A stretch of DNA of 64,000 nucleotides from an uncultured Draconibacterium sp. (GCF_963674925.1 NZ_OY771647.1:1317501-1381500), one strand, 5' to 3'. Numbered from the stretch's first letter, positions 7,288-16,347 are shown. Notes: a model not told the origin generated them from the sequence alone. Made by a program: numbers and translations.

Positions 7288-8811
7288 ATGACTGATAAGA
7301 CGATTAAACGCAAACACTACATGCTGTTTATTGCGGGAGGACTGAGTGTTATACTCTTTTTGCTGTTATTTAATAAAACAGTTACCTACACTTCTACAGA
7401 TGATTTTTGTAATTCATGTCATGTTCACCCACATGCTGAAACCAGCTGGAAACTATCAGTTCATCATAACACCCCCAGTGGTGTTTCTATCAATTGCGTT
7501 GATTGTCACTTACCACCTGAAGATCAAACAACCCGTTTTTTAACCCGTAAAGCTTATCATGGATTTCATGATTTGTATGCCTACCTTACAATGGACCCAG
7601 AAGAGATTGATTGGGCGGCTAAACGATCGGTTGAAGCTTCAAAACATTTTGTTTACGAAGATGGCTGTTTGAAATGCCATACCAATATGTTCCCGTCAAC
7701 ACTGAATGCACAGGGAAGTCAGCAACATATAAAATATATCCGTGATCCGGAGAATAATTCATGTATGCAGTGTCATCATGACGTTGGTCATTACCGTGGT
7801 GAAACCAATTTGCTGGTTGGATTGGAAGAAACGGTGGATCCGACTGAAATCTATACTGAGCCTGCTACAGTAAAAGCTTTTGAAACCTTTGAAGAGCAAA
7901 TACCGGGAACAGCGGTATCGTTTAAAATGATTGCCATTCCTGGTGGTCAGTTTAAAATGGGAAGCCCGGCTGATGAACCTTACCGCGAAAGGGATGAAGG
8001 TCCGGTTCGCGATGTGGAAGTTGGTAATTTCTGGATGGCAGAAATTGAAGTTTCGTGGAATGAATACCTGGCTTTCTTTACGGCTACAGGCTCGCAGGGA
8101 CGGAAAGAAGCTGTGGAAATTGATGAAGAAACTGATGGCGTTTCAGGAGCCACACCACCATGGGGAGCACCTGACCAGGGATGGGGAAAAGGAACACGCC
8201 CGGCCATCACTATGAGTCATCACGCTGCCGAAACTTATTGTAGGTGGTTGACTCAGGAGACTGGCAGGAAATATCGTTTACCAACCGAAGCTGAGTGGGA
8301 ATATGCAGCACGTGGAGGAACACAAATGCCCTATTTCTTCGAGGGATCGCCTAAAGATTTTGAAGCCGATGGTTTTATCAAGAAATTATTTGGCAGCAAT
8401 GAAGAAGTGATTAACCAGTATGTAGTATCTCACCTGAACAGTCCGAATAGAACCCAGCAACCCGATGTTGTTGAGGCCAATCCTTATGGTTTAAAAAATA
8501 TGCTGGGTAATGTGGCTGAATTCTGTCTTGATTATTACGATCCGCAGGTGTATGGAAAATACCCGAAAGGTGTGGTGAAAAACCCGAGAGGACCAAGAAC
8601 CGGAATGGAGCACGTTGTTCGGGGAGGTTCGTTCCGCAACTCACCTAAAGACTTGCGTGTGGCAGCCCGCGATTTCACCCAAACAGACGCCTGGTTAGTA
8701 ACCGATCCGCAAATTCCAAAAAGTATTTGGTGGTATTCTGATACCAAAAGTGTTGGTTTCAGAGTGGTTTGCGAGTACAATGAAGAAATGTTTACATCAG
8801 AAAAAAATTAA
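7288..8811 (+). CDS. Tetrahaem NapC/NrfH-like cytochrome fused to a SUMF1 domain
   Basis: 507-residue inner-membrane-anchored periplasmic protein. Residues 12-32 form an uncleaved N-terminal membrane anchor. Four CxxCH haem sites follow at 41-45, 70-74, 127-131 and 159-163, in a NapC/NirT/NrfH-like context (FCNSCH...GVSINCVDCHLP), the family that takes electrons from quinol. Residues about 212-500 are a complete SUMF1/formylglycine-generating-enzyme fold (IPGGQFKMGS, RLPTEAEWEYAARGG, NMLGNVAEF, VVRGGSF, GFRVV). The two catalytic cysteines of true formylglycine-generating enzyme, expected just after RGGS, are absent (RGGSFRNSPKDLRVAAR), so sulfatase activation is unlikely. I know no characterised protein with this fusion. 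The oxidoreductase gene follows after 11 bases, so the two are probably co-transcribed and may share an electron pathway. Confidence 0.83.
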   Translation: MTDKTIKRKHYMLFIAGGLSVILFLLLFNKTVTYTSTDDFCNSCHVHPHAETSWKLSVHHNTPSGVSINCVDCHLPPEDQTTRFLTRKAYHGFHDLYAYLTMDPEEIDWAAKRSVEASKHFVYEDGCLKCHTNMFPSTLNAQGSQQHIKYIRDPENNSCMQCHHDVGHYRGETNLLVGLEETVDPTEIYTEPATVKAFETFEEQIPGTAVSFKMIAIPGGQFKMGSPADEPYRERDEGPVRDVEVGNFWMAEIEVSWNEYLAFFTATGSQGRKEAVEIDEETDGVSGATPPWGAPDQGWGKGTRPAITMSHHAAETYCRWLTQETGRKYRLPTEAEWEYAARGGTQMPYFFEGSPKDFEADGFIKKLFGSNEEVINQYVVSHLNSPNRTQQPDVVEANPYGLKNMLGNVAEFCLDYYDPQVYGKYPKGVVKNPRGPRTGMEHVVRGGSFRNSPKDLRVAARDFTQTDAWLVTDPQIPKSIWWYSDTKSVGFRVVCEYNEEMFTSEKN

Positions 8812-8822
8812 AACAATATACA

Positions 8823-10163
8823 ATGAGTAAAGATCAACTATCACGCAGGAATTTTCTGGAGAAATCAGCATTAATCGGTGCTGCCGGAGTAATTGGTTTA
8901 AATGCACTGAGTTCTTGTAAAAATACGGCAAAAGAGGTTGATTACGAATTTCCCCCGTTGCTTGATCAGGCTCCCGATGGAAAAGACCTAAAAGTAGGAT
9001 TGGTAGGCTGTGGAAACAGGGGAACCGGCGCTGCATTGAACTTTTTGGCAGCAGGGCACGGTTTACATCTGGTAGCACTTGCCGATGTTTTTGAAGATAA
9101 GGTTTGGGATTGCCGCGATAAATTGTTAAAACAACGCGTTGAGGTGCCGGAAGCCAATTGTTTCTGGGGGTTCGATGCTTATAAAAGTTTGCTGGATGTG
9201 GATTTGGATGTGGTAATTTTGGCTACACCTCCGCATTTCCGCCCGATGCACTTTGATGCTGCGGTGCAGGCAAAAAAACATGTATTTCTGGAAAAACCTG
9301 TTTGTGTTGATCCGGTTGGAGCACGCCAGATTATGGCCACTTCTAAAAAGGCCGAGAGCATGGGCTTGTCGGTAATTACCGGAACACAACGCCGCCACAG
9401 CCGCGATTACCTGGAAACCTATAAACAAGTGGCTTCGGGAGCAATTGGCGATTTGGTAGCTGCAAAAGCCTATTGGCTGCAATCGCACGTTTGGTTTCGT
9501 ACCCGCGAAGAAGGCTGGAGCGACATGGAATACATGCTGCGTAACTGGAACAGTTTCTGTTGGTTAGGTGGCGATCATATTTTGGACACACACGTGCACA
9601 ACATTGATATTGTAAACTGGTTTATGGGAAAAACGCCTGAATCAGCTATCGGTTTTGGCGGACGACACCGTAGGTTAACCGGCGATCAGTACGATTTCTT
9701 TAGTATCGATTTTGATTTTGGAAATGGTATTTCATCTCATAGTTTTTCGCGGCAGATTGATGGTTGCGCCAACCAACTTGGCGAAGTGATTATGGGAACC
9801 GAAGGTTATACTAACTGTAAAAATACGGTCTTCAACCACGATGGATCTGTGAAATGGACCTACGAATATCCAAAAAATAAGGATGGCCGTTCTACCGGAG
9901 TTGTAGCGGTTTCTCCATACGTACAGGAGCACATTCACCTGGTAACTTCTATCCGTACAAACAAGCCGGTGGTGGAGGCATTCCGTACAGCCGAGTCTAC
10001 ATTAACAGCGATTATGGGACGAACAGCCGCCTACACCGGACAAAAAGTAACCTGGGAAGAAATGATGACTTCGAATGAAAAGCTTGGGCCGGATAAGTAC
10101 GAAATGGGTCCGGTTGATATGGAATTTCCGGTACCAAAACAAGGAACTCAACATAAAGCTTAA
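8823..10163 (+). CDS. Exported Gfo/Idh/MocA-family oxidoreductase
   Basis: 446 residues with a twin-arginine export signal (SRRNFLEKS, residues 8-16) and a hydrophobic stretch ending in LSSC, so it is probably folded with its cofactor and exported, possibly lipid-anchored. A Rossmann motif GLVGCGNRGTG begins near residue 60, EKPV supplies the conserved Lys-Pro, and GGDHILDTHVHNIDIVNW carries the His-rich catalytic segment typical of the family. Members oxidise or isomerise sugars and polyols with tightly bound NAD(P), and some act as glycosidases through a 3-keto intermediate. Sitting directly behind a tetrahaem cytochrome gene it could pass electrons from a periplasmic sugar to the respiratory chain; this is inference. 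The GT2 gene starts 8 bases after its stop. Confidence 0.82.
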   Translation: MSKDQLSRRNFLEKSALIGAAGVIGLNALSSCKNTAKEVDYEFPPLLDQAPDGKDLKVGLVGCGNRGTGAALNFLAAGHGLHLVALADVFEDKVWDCRDKLLKQRVEVPEANCFWGFDAYKSLLDVDLDVVILATPPHFRPMHFDAAVQAKKHVFLEKPVCVDPVGARQIMATSKKAESMGLSVITGTQRRHSRDYLETYKQVASGAIGDLVAAKAYWLQSHVWFRTREEGWSDMEYMLRNWNSFCWLGGDHILDTHVHNIDIVNWFMGKTPESAIGFGGRHRRLTGDQYDFFSIDFDFGNGISSHSFSRQIDGCANQLGEVIMGTEGYTNCKNTVFNHDGSVKWTYEYPKNKDGRSTGVVAVSPYVQEHIHLVTSIRTNKPVVEAFRTAESTLTAIMGRTAAYTGQKVTWEEMMTSNEKLGPDKYEMGPVDMEFPVPKQGTQHKA

Positions 10164-10171
10164 CACAGAAT

Positions 10172-11089
10172 ATGAAACTATCCGTTGTAATACCATTATT
10201 TAACGAAAGTGCCGTGCTATCGCTTCTGATAAACGAAGTGCACCATAGCCTGATGACTTTGGGTGAAGCTTTCGAAGTGGTGTGTGTTGACGACGGAAGT
10301 GCTGACGATACACTTCAACAGCTTCTTGAAATGAAATCGAAGAAGCCGGAGCTAAAAGTGGTATCGCTGTCACGAAATTTTGGATTGCAGGCTGCCATTG
10401 CGGCCGGTTTGGAATACACCAAAGGCGAGTATGTGGTAGTGATGGATGGCGATATGCAGGATCCGCCGGAGCTGATAAAAGAGCTTTTCCAAAAAATAAA
10501 TGCCACCAAAGGTGACGTGGTTTCAGCAGTTCGTTCGGAGCGTGGCGAAAAGTTCAGTAAACGCTTTTACATCAATGTCTTTCATAAAATTTTCCGGAAT
10601 ATTTCGGAAGAGCAACAACTGGAACAGGCGGGTAACTTTTGTATAATGAGCCGCCGGGCTGTTTCGGCTATTTTAAAATTTACCGAGCAAAACCGTTATT
10701 TCCCTGGAATCCGGAATTTTATCGGTTTTCAGCACGATACCATTGTTTACGAGCGTCCGGATAGAGCTGAAGGGACCGCTAAAATGACCAGTAAAAAGTT
10801 GTTTGCGCTGGCGGCCGATGCCATTTATTCGTTCTCGAAATGGCCCATTAAACTGTGTTTGTACCTCGGTTTGCTTGGCGTGGTAGTTTTTCTGCTGGCA
10901 ATTGTTTACACTCTGATCTCAAAGTTGGCACATTTCGCGCCAACAGGTTGGTCATCAACCTTTTTGGTTATCAGTTTTTTTGGGTCGGTGCAGCTTACTT
11001 TTTTGGGTCTTATTGGCGAATATATTTACCGTATTTACAAAGAGGTGCAAAAGCGCCCGGTTTACCTGGTGAAGGAGGTTTATGAATAA
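10172..11089 (+). CDS. GT2 polyprenyl-phosphate glycosyltransferase (DPM1/GtrB-like)
   Basis: 305 aa. The N-terminal GT-A domain begins SVVIPLFNES and carries the VDDGSADDT and MDGDMQDPPE (DxD-type) motifs typical of glycosyltransferases that load a sugar onto undecaprenyl or dolichyl phosphate. Two C-terminal transmembrane helices (about 228-250 and 262-285) anchor it in the inner membrane, as in GtrB. The next gene, a GT-C-like multi-pass protein, overlaps its end by 8 bases, suggesting a pair in which this enzyme makes the lipid-linked sugar and the partner transfers it on the periplasmic side. The sugar and acceptor cannot be told from sequence. Confidence 0.85.
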   Translation: MKLSVVIPLFNESAVLSLLINEVHHSLMTLGEAFEVVCVDDGSADDTLQQLLEMKSKKPELKVVSLSRNFGLQAAIAAGLEYTKGEYVVVMDGDMQDPPELIKELFQKINATKGDVVSAVRSERGEKFSKRFYINVFHKIFRNISEEQQLEQAGNFCIMSRRAVSAILKFTEQNRYFPGIRNFIGFQHDTIVYERPDRAEGTAKMTSKKLFALAADAIYSFSKWPIKLCLYLGLLGVVVFLLAIVYTLISKLAHFAPTGWSSTFLVISFFGSVQLTFLGLIGEYIYRIYKEVQKRPVYLVKEVYE

Positions 11090-13025
11090 ATTTGTCGAAA
11101 TATTAACTGCACGCAATGTGTTTGGCATCAGCTTGTTTGTGGCTGCTGCGATTCTGCTATGGTTAGCGCCAAAAGCGGCTGTTAATGTCGACGAGATGTT
11201 GCATTACCCACATGCAAAACGTGTGGTTAACTGGTATTATACCGGTGGAAAAGATGCATCGTGCCTTGACACTCCTGTTGACAACTTAAAATATTATGGT
11301 CAGTCGGTTGATAACCTCACCGCAATGATCAACCGTGCATTCTCCATCGATAATGAATTTTTAACACGACATTTTACAGGAGCTGTATTTTTCTTTTTAT
11401 TGCTGTTGTTTGCCGGTTTGCTGGGAAAAGAAATTAGTAATTCATATTGGGTGGCAGCAACCGTAGTTTTATCGCTGATGCTCACACCACGTTTGTTCGG
11501 GCAGGCATTTGGCAACTTAAAAGATATTCCGTTTGCAACCGGTTATGTGGCTGGTATTTACTTCATAATAAAATATTTAAAACAATTTCCTAACGTGAAC
11601 TGGAAAACAGTGATTGGCCTTGGATTGGCCATCGCTTTTACCTGCTCGGTGCGGATAGGTGGGTTAATTATGTTTGCCTACCTCGGATTGGGAATTGTAG
11701 TTATCGTTCTTTCGAAGCCTTTTTTACTTAAATATATCGTTTCAACTAAATCTTGTTTTGTAAGGTTAATGGGCCAGTGGCTGGTAATAGTATTTGCAGG
11801 TTATTTCCTCGGACTATTATTCTGGCCCTATGCCTTGCAGGACGTGGTGCGTCATCCGCTCGAAAGTTTATCGGTAATGGAGCACTACAAAATCAGCATC
11901 AAACAGTTGTTCGAAGGCGAGGTAATCTGGAGTTCAGCACTGCCATGGCATTACCTGATTAAATGGATTTTGATAGCAACACCCGAGTTTATTTTGCTCG
12001 GGATCCTATATTTTGGAGCCTTTTTAACCTATAAATTTTCTAAACCGTACAGCGAACAACTCAATAAAGAGTTGTTCGTCTTTTTTACGCTGCTTTTCCC
12101 GGTGGTGTATGTAATTGTAATCGGATCGAATCTGTACAGCGGGATGCGGCAAATGTTGTTTGTTGTTCCGGTGATGGTTGTTTTGGCCGTTAGTGGAGTG
12201 TTTCAGTTTATAAAGTCTGACATTCGCAAGAAGGTGAAAATTCCGGCAATGGCCATGATTTTTGTTTTGATGATTTTGCCCTTTCAACACCAGGCGAAAA
12301 CTTTTCCTGCCGATTATATTTATTTCAATGCTATTTCGGGAGGGAACAAAGCTGCGTGGAGCAATTATGAATATGATTATTATTTCCATGGGATGAAGGA
12401 GGCAACCGATTATTTAATCCCCGAAATTGGTGATGAAGAAGCGATAGTAGCGATGAATTGCCAGTTGCCCAATTATTTCGAGCAGCTACCCAACATCGAT
12501 TTTCAATACACACGTTACCTCGAACGCAGTTCGGTAGACTGGGATTATGCCTTGTTTGGTGTGAATTATATTCATCCGTATTTGCTGAAGAACGATACCT
12601 GGCAATCGACGCGAATCGTAAAAACCTTTTACCACAAAGGAAATCCGCTGGTGGTGTTGTTGGAAAGGCAAACGAAAGATGATTTTAAAGGGATCGACCT
12701 TTTGAAACACCGAAAATGGGACGAAGCTGAAATATTATTAAAAAAGGAACTGGAAACAGACCCCAATAATGTTTGGATGTTTGTAAATTTGGCGAATTTG
12801 AAACTGGCACAACGCAAGTATGCCGAGCTCGACAAATTGTTGAAAGGCGGAAGAGCAATACATCCTTATTACGAGCCGTTGTATTTGATCGAGGCGCAAA
12901 AATTCTTTGATCAGGGCAAGTTTGAAGAAAGCTATGCGGTTTTGGAAGAGTTGATGCAAGTGAATCCGCGTTACAAAAATGCGGCACCACTATTGAAGAA
13001 AGTAAAAGAGAAATTAAATAAGTAA
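11082..13025 (+). CDS. GT-C-like multi-pass membrane protein with C-terminal TPRs
   Basis: 647 aa. About ten hydrophobic helices cover residues 15-410. An acidic pair in the first external loop (NVDEMLHYPHAK, near residue 37) is at the position of the catalytic Asp/Glu of GT-C glycosyltransferases of the GT39/GT83 type. The last 110 residues are TPR-like (HRKWDEAEILLKKELETDPN, KFEESYAVLEEL). Its overlap with the GtrB-like gene supports a role as the transferase using the lipid-linked sugar made there. TPRs at the end of such a protein are less common and could dock an acceptor or partner. No close characterised homologue comes to mind. Confidence 0.7.
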   Translation: MNKFVEILTARNVFGISLFVAAAILLWLAPKAAVNVDEMLHYPHAKRVVNWYYTGGKDASCLDTPVDNLKYYGQSVDNLTAMINRAFSIDNEFLTRHFTGAVFFFLLLLFAGLLGKEISNSYWVAATVVLSLMLTPRLFGQAFGNLKDIPFATGYVAGIYFIIKYLKQFPNVNWKTVIGLGLAIAFTCSVRIGGLIMFAYLGLGIVVIVLSKPFLLKYIVSTKSCFVRLMGQWLVIVFAGYFLGLLFWPYALQDVVRHPLESLSVMEHYKISIKQLFEGEVIWSSALPWHYLIKWILIATPEFILLGILYFGAFLTYKFSKPYSEQLNKELFVFFTLLFPVVYVIVIGSNLYSGMRQMLFVVPVMVVLAVSGVFQFIKSDIRKKVKIPAMAMIFVLMILPFQHQAKTFPADYIYFNAISGGNKAAWSNYEYDYYFHGMKEATDYLIPEIGDEEAIVAMNCQLPNYFEQLPNIDFQYTRYLERSSVDWDYALFGVNYIHPYLLKNDTWQSTRIVKTFYHKGNPLVVLLERQTKDDFKGIDLLKHRKWDEAEILLKKELETDPNNVWMFVNLANLKLAQRKYAELDKLLKGGRAIHPYYEPLYLIEAQKFFDQGKFEESYAVLEELMQVNPRYKNAAPLLKKVKEKLNK

Positions 13026-13048
13026 TACGAATATTAAAATTTAGAGAG

Positions 13049-13294
13049 ATGAAAAGAGTAATTGCAATGATCGGATTGTTTATTATGAGTTTACCAACAA
13101 TGTTGCTAATGGCGCAGGACCAGGGAACATATATTGACAATTTGGGCGCTCAGGACAGTTCGTATTTGGAAGAAGTGCCGTTGGCCGGTCCAGAGCAAGC
13201 ATCAAATTCAAACTTGCTGGTAATAATTATTATTGTTGCTGTTGTAGTTATCGCGGCGGCTGTTTTCTTTTTTATGAAGAAAAAGAAAAAGTAA
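13049..13294 (+). CDS. Small signal-peptide/transmembrane protein, unknown function
   Basis: 81 aa. Residues 1-22 are a signal peptide ending near LLMAQ. A short acidic linker is followed by an uninterrupted hydrophobic helix (LLVIIIIVAVVVIAAAVFFF) and a tail of five lysines. The predicted product is a single-pass inner-membrane protein with about 35 residues outside. It follows the GT-C gene by 23 bases with a GAGAG ribosome site and seems to be the last gene of that operon. I do not recognise a family. The region from 13295 to the terminator at 13442 shows no gene. Confidence 0.6.
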   Translation: MKRVIAMIGLFIMSLPTMLLMAQDQGTYIDNLGAQDSSYLEEVPLAGPEQASNSNLLVIIIIVAVVVIAAAVFFFMKKKKK

Positions 13295-13441
13295 TACCAA
13301 TTGTTCTTTAAAATGCCGTTAGGAATTTTAAAGTTACAATGGTTTATGCCGATTTTACAATAAAGGAGCAAACTGAACAGAGTGAAAGTGTGCGACAATT
13401 TATTGTTACATCGGTGTAATTTAGAGTGAAATCTTATTACG

Positions 13442-13471
13442 AAAAAACCGGCTTGATTCAAGCCGGTTTTT
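13442..13471. terminator. Strong bidirectional terminator
   Basis: AAAACCGGCTTG pairs perfectly with CAAGCCGGTTTT around an ATT loop, with A-tract before and T-tract after. It ends the 7.3-13.3 kb operon on the plus strand and the DUF4143 ATPase gene on the minus strand. Confidence 0.85.
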
Positions 13472-13492
13472 TTGTAATCAAAATTTTTTCAT

Positions 13493-14662
13493 CTACAGTT
13501 CAGGAAGGTAATTCTTTAAAAAAGTTTTTAACGAACATACCCTGATGTTTTTTTGTAGCAGATAATTATCAGAAGAAGGTGTAATGACAAAGTTAGTCGG
13601 CGAATTTAAATCTTGAAATGCATTATGGTTTCCCTTTGTGAGTTTGGGCGAATTTGTATACTTTACTTCGATTCCTGCCACTACCTTTTCTCCTTTTGTT
13701 AATACAAAATCAGCTTCCGCTCCATGGTGGGTTCGGTAGAAAAATATTTTTATCATTCTTTTTTTTATTGCTAAAATTTGGTTTAACACAAAGGTTTCCC
13801 ATGATGCGCCTAAACCCGGATGCCCAGCCAATTCATTGAAGTTTTCTGTCCCGATTAAGTGGTGAAGAATTCCTGTGTCTGTTAAATATAATTTGGGGCG
13901 TTTTACAAGGCGTTTTTTCATGTTAGGAGCAAATGCCTGTAGACTGTATATAAGAAAAGCGCCTTCAAGGAAATCGATGTATTTATTGATGGTAGGAGAG
14001 GACAGTCCCAAAGAACTTGCAAATGTTGATGTATTTAATATCTGTCCGCTGGAATGTGCCAACATAGACCAAAGGTTTCGAATTGTGCGTCCTGGTGCAT
14101 TTAATCCTAGTTGTAGCAGATCGCGATTTAAATAGGTATTAACAAAATTCTCCATCCATTGCCATGTTAAATCAGGGGTGGGAGCAAGTAGTGCATCGGG
14201 GAAACCACCTCTTATCCATAGCTGGTTTTGATCCATTTCTAATGGAATTTCATCCATAGTAAGTGGATGTAGACGATGATAGGCAATCCTTCCTGCCAGT
14301 GTCTCCGAACTATCGCGAATTAAATCCGGAGATGCCGAACCCAGTAATATAAATTGCCCTGGTTTACGCGTTTCATCTACCAGGGATCTTAAAAGTGGGT
14401 AAAGATCTTCTTGGAATTGAATTTCATCGATAATTATCATTTTCTCGCGGTTCTGCGAAAAAAATAGTTCGGGATCTGTTAACTTGTTCAAATCGGATGC
14501 TCGTTCCAAATCCAGGTAGATACACTCTTCCATGGTGCTGGCAATTAGCTGTTTAACCAAGGTTGTTTTCCCAACTTGTCTGGGGCCAATTATTGCCACG
14601 ATTGGAAAATAAGTAAGTGAGTTTCTTACTTCGTTAAGTAATTTTCGCGGAAGTGTAGCCAT
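13493..14662 (-). CDS. AAA ATPase with DUF4143 domain
   Basis: 389 aa. The N-terminal AAA_14-type ATPase has Walker A GPRQVGKTT (about 26-34) and Walker B MIIIDEIQF. A middle winged-helix-like region contains STFASSLGLSSPTINKYIDFL. The C-terminal DUF4143 part has a PD-(D/E)xK-like pattern (EADFVLTKGEK...GIEVKY). Such proteins are common in Bacteroidota and archaea, vary between strains, and have no established function; a nuclease-ATPase role is inference. The gene follows gltX on the same strand but has its own upstream region with three TTCACGG boxes, suggesting independent, perhaps self-controlled expression. Confidence 0.85.
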   Translation of the reverse strand: MATLPRKLLNEVRNSLTYFPIVAIIGPRQVGKTTLVKQLIASTMEECIYLDLERASDLNKLTDPELFFSQNREKMIIIDEIQFQEDLYPLLRSLVDETRKPGQFILLGSASPDLIRDSSETLAGRIAYHRLHPLTMDEIPLEMDQNQLWIRGGFPDALLAPTPDLTWQWMENFVNTYLNRDLLQLGLNAPGRTIRNLWSMLAHSSGQILNTSTFASSLGLSSPTINKYIDFLEGAFLIYSLQAFAPNMKKRLVKRPKLYLTDTGILHHLIGTENFNELAGHPGLGASWETFVLNQILAIKKRMIKIFFYRTHHGAEADFVLTKGEKVVAGIEVKYTNSPKLTKGNHNAFQDLNSPTNFVITPSSDNYLLQKNIRVCSLKTFLKNYLPEL

Positions 14663-14673
14663 ACCATGATTTT

Positions 14674-14743
14674 AAAAATTCACGGTTTAATATACAAAAT
14701 ATCCGTGAAAAATTAAAGTGTGAGTTTAAAATTTCACGGATAT
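14674..14743. promoter_or_regulatory. Three TTCACGG boxes upstream of the DUF4143 ATPase
   Basis: Box 1 is at 14674-14689 (TTCACGG core, plus orientation), box 2 at 14699-14714 (ATATCCGTGAAAAATT, inverted) and box 3 at 14729-14743 (AAATTTCACGGATAT). Boxes 2 and 3 form an inverted repeat with near-identical 15-base arms 14 bases apart. Boxes 1 and 3 share TTTAAAA-TTCACGG as direct repeats. They lie 12-81 bases upstream of the ATG, where an operator would be expected. Confidence 0.6.
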
Positions 14744-14775
14744 CTGATGTTGGAGAGCGTAATGAATACGTAATT

Positions 14776-16302
14776 CTAGATTTTTTCGATGGCTGTTTTT
14801 ATACGGGCAATACTTTCTTCTTTACCCAGCAGCTCGCAAATAACAAAGAGATCGGGGCCCATATTTCCACCAACCAGCGCCAGACGCAGCGGATTCATAA
14901 TGGCTCCAAATCCCCATTCTTTTTCTGTCATAAATGCTGAGAAAACTTCTTTTATTGCATCGGCTTTCCAGTTTTCAACGGTTTCAAATACGTTTACAAT
15001 TTCACTTAACTGGCCGGATGTGTTTTCTTTCCAGCGTTTTTTTACTGTTTTTTCGTCGTACTCGGTTGGAGCTACAAAAAAGTAACTGCTCTGATCCCAC
15101 AGTTCGGCAACAAATTCGCAACGTTCTTTTATCTCAGCAACTACAGCATTTACTTTTTCATCTGAAGCTTTTACTCCCTTTTCTGCAAGTAGCGGTTTGA
15201 ATAACTCTGCAAGTTCCTCAACTGACTTCTGCTGGAAATAATGTTTGTTAAACCACTTTGCTTTTTCCGGATCGAAACGAGATCCTGATTTTACCACACG
15301 CTCCAAACTGAAGATTTCTCCCAGTTCTTCCAGTGAGAAGAATTCCTGTTCAGTTCCCGGGTTCCAGCCCAATAATGCCAGTAGGTTGATAAAAGCCTCA
15401 GGGAAATAACCATCTTCGCGATAGCCACGAGAAACATCGCCTGTTTTCGGATCAGTCCACAGTAAAGGAAATACCGGGAATCCCAGTTTGTCGCCATCGC
15501 GTTTGCTGAGTTTGCCTTTCCCAACAGGTTTTAAAATTAGCGGAAGATGCGCAAAACGTGGTTTGGTTTCTTCCCAACCCAACGCTTTGTACAATAAAAC
15601 ATGTAAGGGCATCGATGGTAACCATTCTTCGCCACGAATAACATGAGAGATCTCCATTAAATGATCGTCAACCACATTGGCAAGGTGGTAAGTTGGCATT
15701 CCATCCGATTTAAAAAGCACCTTGTCGTCGAGACTTTTTGTGGTGTTAAAAGTTACGTTGCCACGAATCAGATCGTCCTCTGAAACGTCGGTATCGGCAG
15801 GCATCTTAAAACGAATTACGTATGCTTCGCCTGCTGTTATTTTTTGTTGAACTTCTTCTTCCGATAATTTGAGCGAGTTATTCAGGTTGTCGCGCGTGGC
15901 AATTCCGTAGGAGAACGTTTCCTTGTTGGCTTCCGCTTCTTTTCGCAGCGCATCAATTTCTTCGGGTGTGTCAAAAGCATAATACGCCCAGCCGCTTTCT
16001 ACCAGCTGATCGGCATATTTTTTATACAACTCTTTCCGCTCGCTTTGACGGTATGGGCCAAAATCGCCACCGATTCCGGGACCTTCAACCGGTGTTAGTC
16101 CGCACCAGTTCAGGCTTTCAATTATATAATCTTCGGCACCCGGAACAAAACGGGTTTGGTCGGTATCTTCAATTCGGAGTATAAATTCGCCACCGTGTTT
16201 TTTTGCAAACAGGTAATTAAATAAGGCTGTTCGCACACCACCCATGTGCAGTGGTCCGGTAGGACTTGGGGCAAATCGTACCCGTACTTTTCTTTCGCTC
16301 AT
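14776..16302 (-). CDS. gltX: Glutamyl-tRNA synthetase
   Basis: Charges tRNA-Glu with glutamate in the cytoplasm. Class I signatures are present: RFAPSPTGPLHMGG with the HIGH-type PLHM near the start and the KMSKS-type KLSKRDG in the middle, with the Rossmann insertion between. I chose ATG 16302 (MSERKVRVRF, 508 aa), not the upstream TTG at 16326, because it gives the usual family N-terminus. A TATCTTTG box lies 21 bases before this start. Length and motif order are normal. Confidence 0.95.
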   Translation of the reverse strand: MSERKVRVRFAPSPTGPLHMGGVRTALFNYLFAKKHGGEFILRIEDTDQTRFVPGAEDYIIESLNWCGLTPVEGPGIGGDFGPYRQSERKELYKKYADQLVESGWAYYAFDTPEEIDALRKEAEANKETFSYGIATRDNLNNSLKLSEEEVQQKITAGEAYVIRFKMPADTDVSEDDLIRGNVTFNTTKSLDDKVLFKSDGMPTYHLANVVDDHLMEISHVIRGEEWLPSMPLHVLLYKALGWEETKPRFAHLPLILKPVGKGKLSKRDGDKLGFPVFPLLWTDPKTGDVSRGYREDGYFPEAFINLLALLGWNPGTEQEFFSLEELGEIFSLERVVKSGSRFDPEKAKWFNKHYFQQKSVEELAELFKPLLAEKGVKASDEKVNAVVAEIKERCEFVAELWDQSSYFFVAPTEYDEKTVKKRWKENTSGQLSEIVNVFETVENWKADAIKEVFSAFMTEKEWGFGAIMNPLRLALVGGNMGPDLFVICELLGKEESIARIKTAIEKI

Positions 16303-16323
16303 TGTCAAATTTTTTATTCGCTG

Positions 16324-16331
16324 CAAAGATA
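16324..16331 (-). promoter_or_regulatory. -7 box of gltX
   Basis: TATCTTTG on the minus strand matches TAnnTTTG and predicts a short leader of about 15 bases before the gltX ATG at 16302. This supports that ATG over the TTG upstream. No -33 TTTG is evident. Confidence 0.4.
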
Positions 16332-16347
16332 GAAGAAATTAGTGATC

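Noticed and set aside
7288..8811. Formylglycine-generating enzyme (sulfatase activator)
   Set aside because: The two catalytic cysteines after RGGS are missing, and no sulfatase gene is nearby.
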